A DNA stretch of 6,338 nt, taken from contig JAIMBM010000193.1 of the NCBI GenBank assembly GCA_023511475.1, positions 1-6,338 of the forward strand, in the 5' to 3' direction. Under the pieces are notes generated by a model that was not told where the DNA came from, ran no database searches, and saw nothing but the letters and a program-made list of their open reading frames with translations. Numbering within the stretch: the stretch's first letter is position 1; every line of letters begins with the position of its first letter. A program made the translations under genes and the position numbers. This DNA is from Anaerolineae bacterium (lineage in GTDB: Bacteria; Chloroflexota; Anaerolineae; SpSt-313). This document shows, one piece after another, positions 6,309-6,338 of this stretch.

Positions 6309-6334
6309 CCCCCACCCCCACAGCCCCCTCCCCC
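6309..6334 (-). other. G-quadruplex motif, four G5 tracts
   Basis: The minus strand reads G5-A-G5-CTGT-G5-T-G5 (loops of 1, 4 and 1 bases). Such long tracts with short loops are the pattern expected for a very stable intramolecular quadruplex. It is on the coding strand of the operon, so an RNA beginning upstream would also carry it. Any regulatory role is inference. Confidence 0.6.
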
Positions 6335-6338
6335 AAGT

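Larger units (their letters stand above)
6170..6338 (-). promoter_or_regulatory. Structured 5' leader of the methyltransferase block, possible cobalamin-riboswitch-like core
   Basis: This 169-base stretch upstream of copy A has no supported gene. Read on the minus strand, 6272-6312 runs GGGGGACCCGG, CGTAGT, CCGGGG, CACTGCCCC, TGCCACTGG. In order this resembles the conserved cobalamin-riboswitch core (GGGAA, a CCGGTG...CCGG stem, then CCCCGCCACTG). A corrinoid-protein operon is a fitting target and the distance to the ATG is plausible. Against it: I find no convincing downstream B12 box (the GTCAGGAGACCTGCC type), GGTG is GGCG here, one base is missing in the stem loop, and GC-rich DNA yields such matches easily. 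No clear -35/-10 pair is visible; the promoter may lie beyond the window. Confidence 0.3.

Noticed and set aside
1..6338. CRISPR array, tRNA, rRNA, insertion sequence or attachment site
   Set aside because: I saw no regularly spaced repeats, tRNA-like cloverleaf, rRNA sequence, transposase or flanking direct repeats.

Overview
The window reads as high-G+C bacterial DNA carrying one compact operon-like block on the minus strand. Purine-rich Shine-Dalgarno sequences precede every gene, one start is GTG, and codon third positions are mostly G or C. The gene content (a corrinoid protein with UroD-family methyltransferases) suggests an anaerobe living on methylated compounds. I cannot assign a phylum; a Chloroflexota-like or Bacillota-like anaerobe would fit but is only a guess.

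In transcription order (right to left) the layout is: a G-rich, strongly structured leader (6170-6338); a first UroD-family methyltransferase-like protein with an unusual 71-residue C-terminal tail (4781-6169); a cobalamin-binding corrinoid protein that starts inside the end of the previous gene (4155-4793); a second UroD-family paralogue coupled to it by an ATGA overlap (2992-4158); a COG2403-type GTPase related to cyclic 2,3-diphosphoglycerate synthetase (1600-2916); and ornithine aminotransferase RocD (288-1520), whose stop codon lies in the loop of a GC-rich hairpin. The left 275 bases hold no gene I can support, only a plausible plus-strand promoter and a short stretch with coding-like composition.

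The first three genes form a tight unit. The expected chemistry is methyl transfer from an unknown methylated donor to the cobalt of the corrinoid protein, then to an acceptor. The two UroD-like proteins are about two-thirds identical over their N-terminal halves, and both have His-x-Asp where MtaA/MtbA-type enzymes have the zinc-binding His-x-Cys. Their substrate or acceptor may therefore differ from the coenzyme M systems. No reductive activase and no recognisable tetrahydrofolate methyltransferase is in the window. The GTPase and RocD follow after gaps of 75 and 79 bases and could join ornithine/arginine catabolism to methyl metabolism, but that link is inferred from position only.

Points most worth a second look: the duplicated H-x-D methyltransferases around one corrinoid protein; an internal ribosome-binding site and ATG suggesting that the tail of the first enzyme was, or still is, a separate small gene; and a leader with both a strong G-quadruplex motif and a partial resemblance to a cobalamin riboswitch core.
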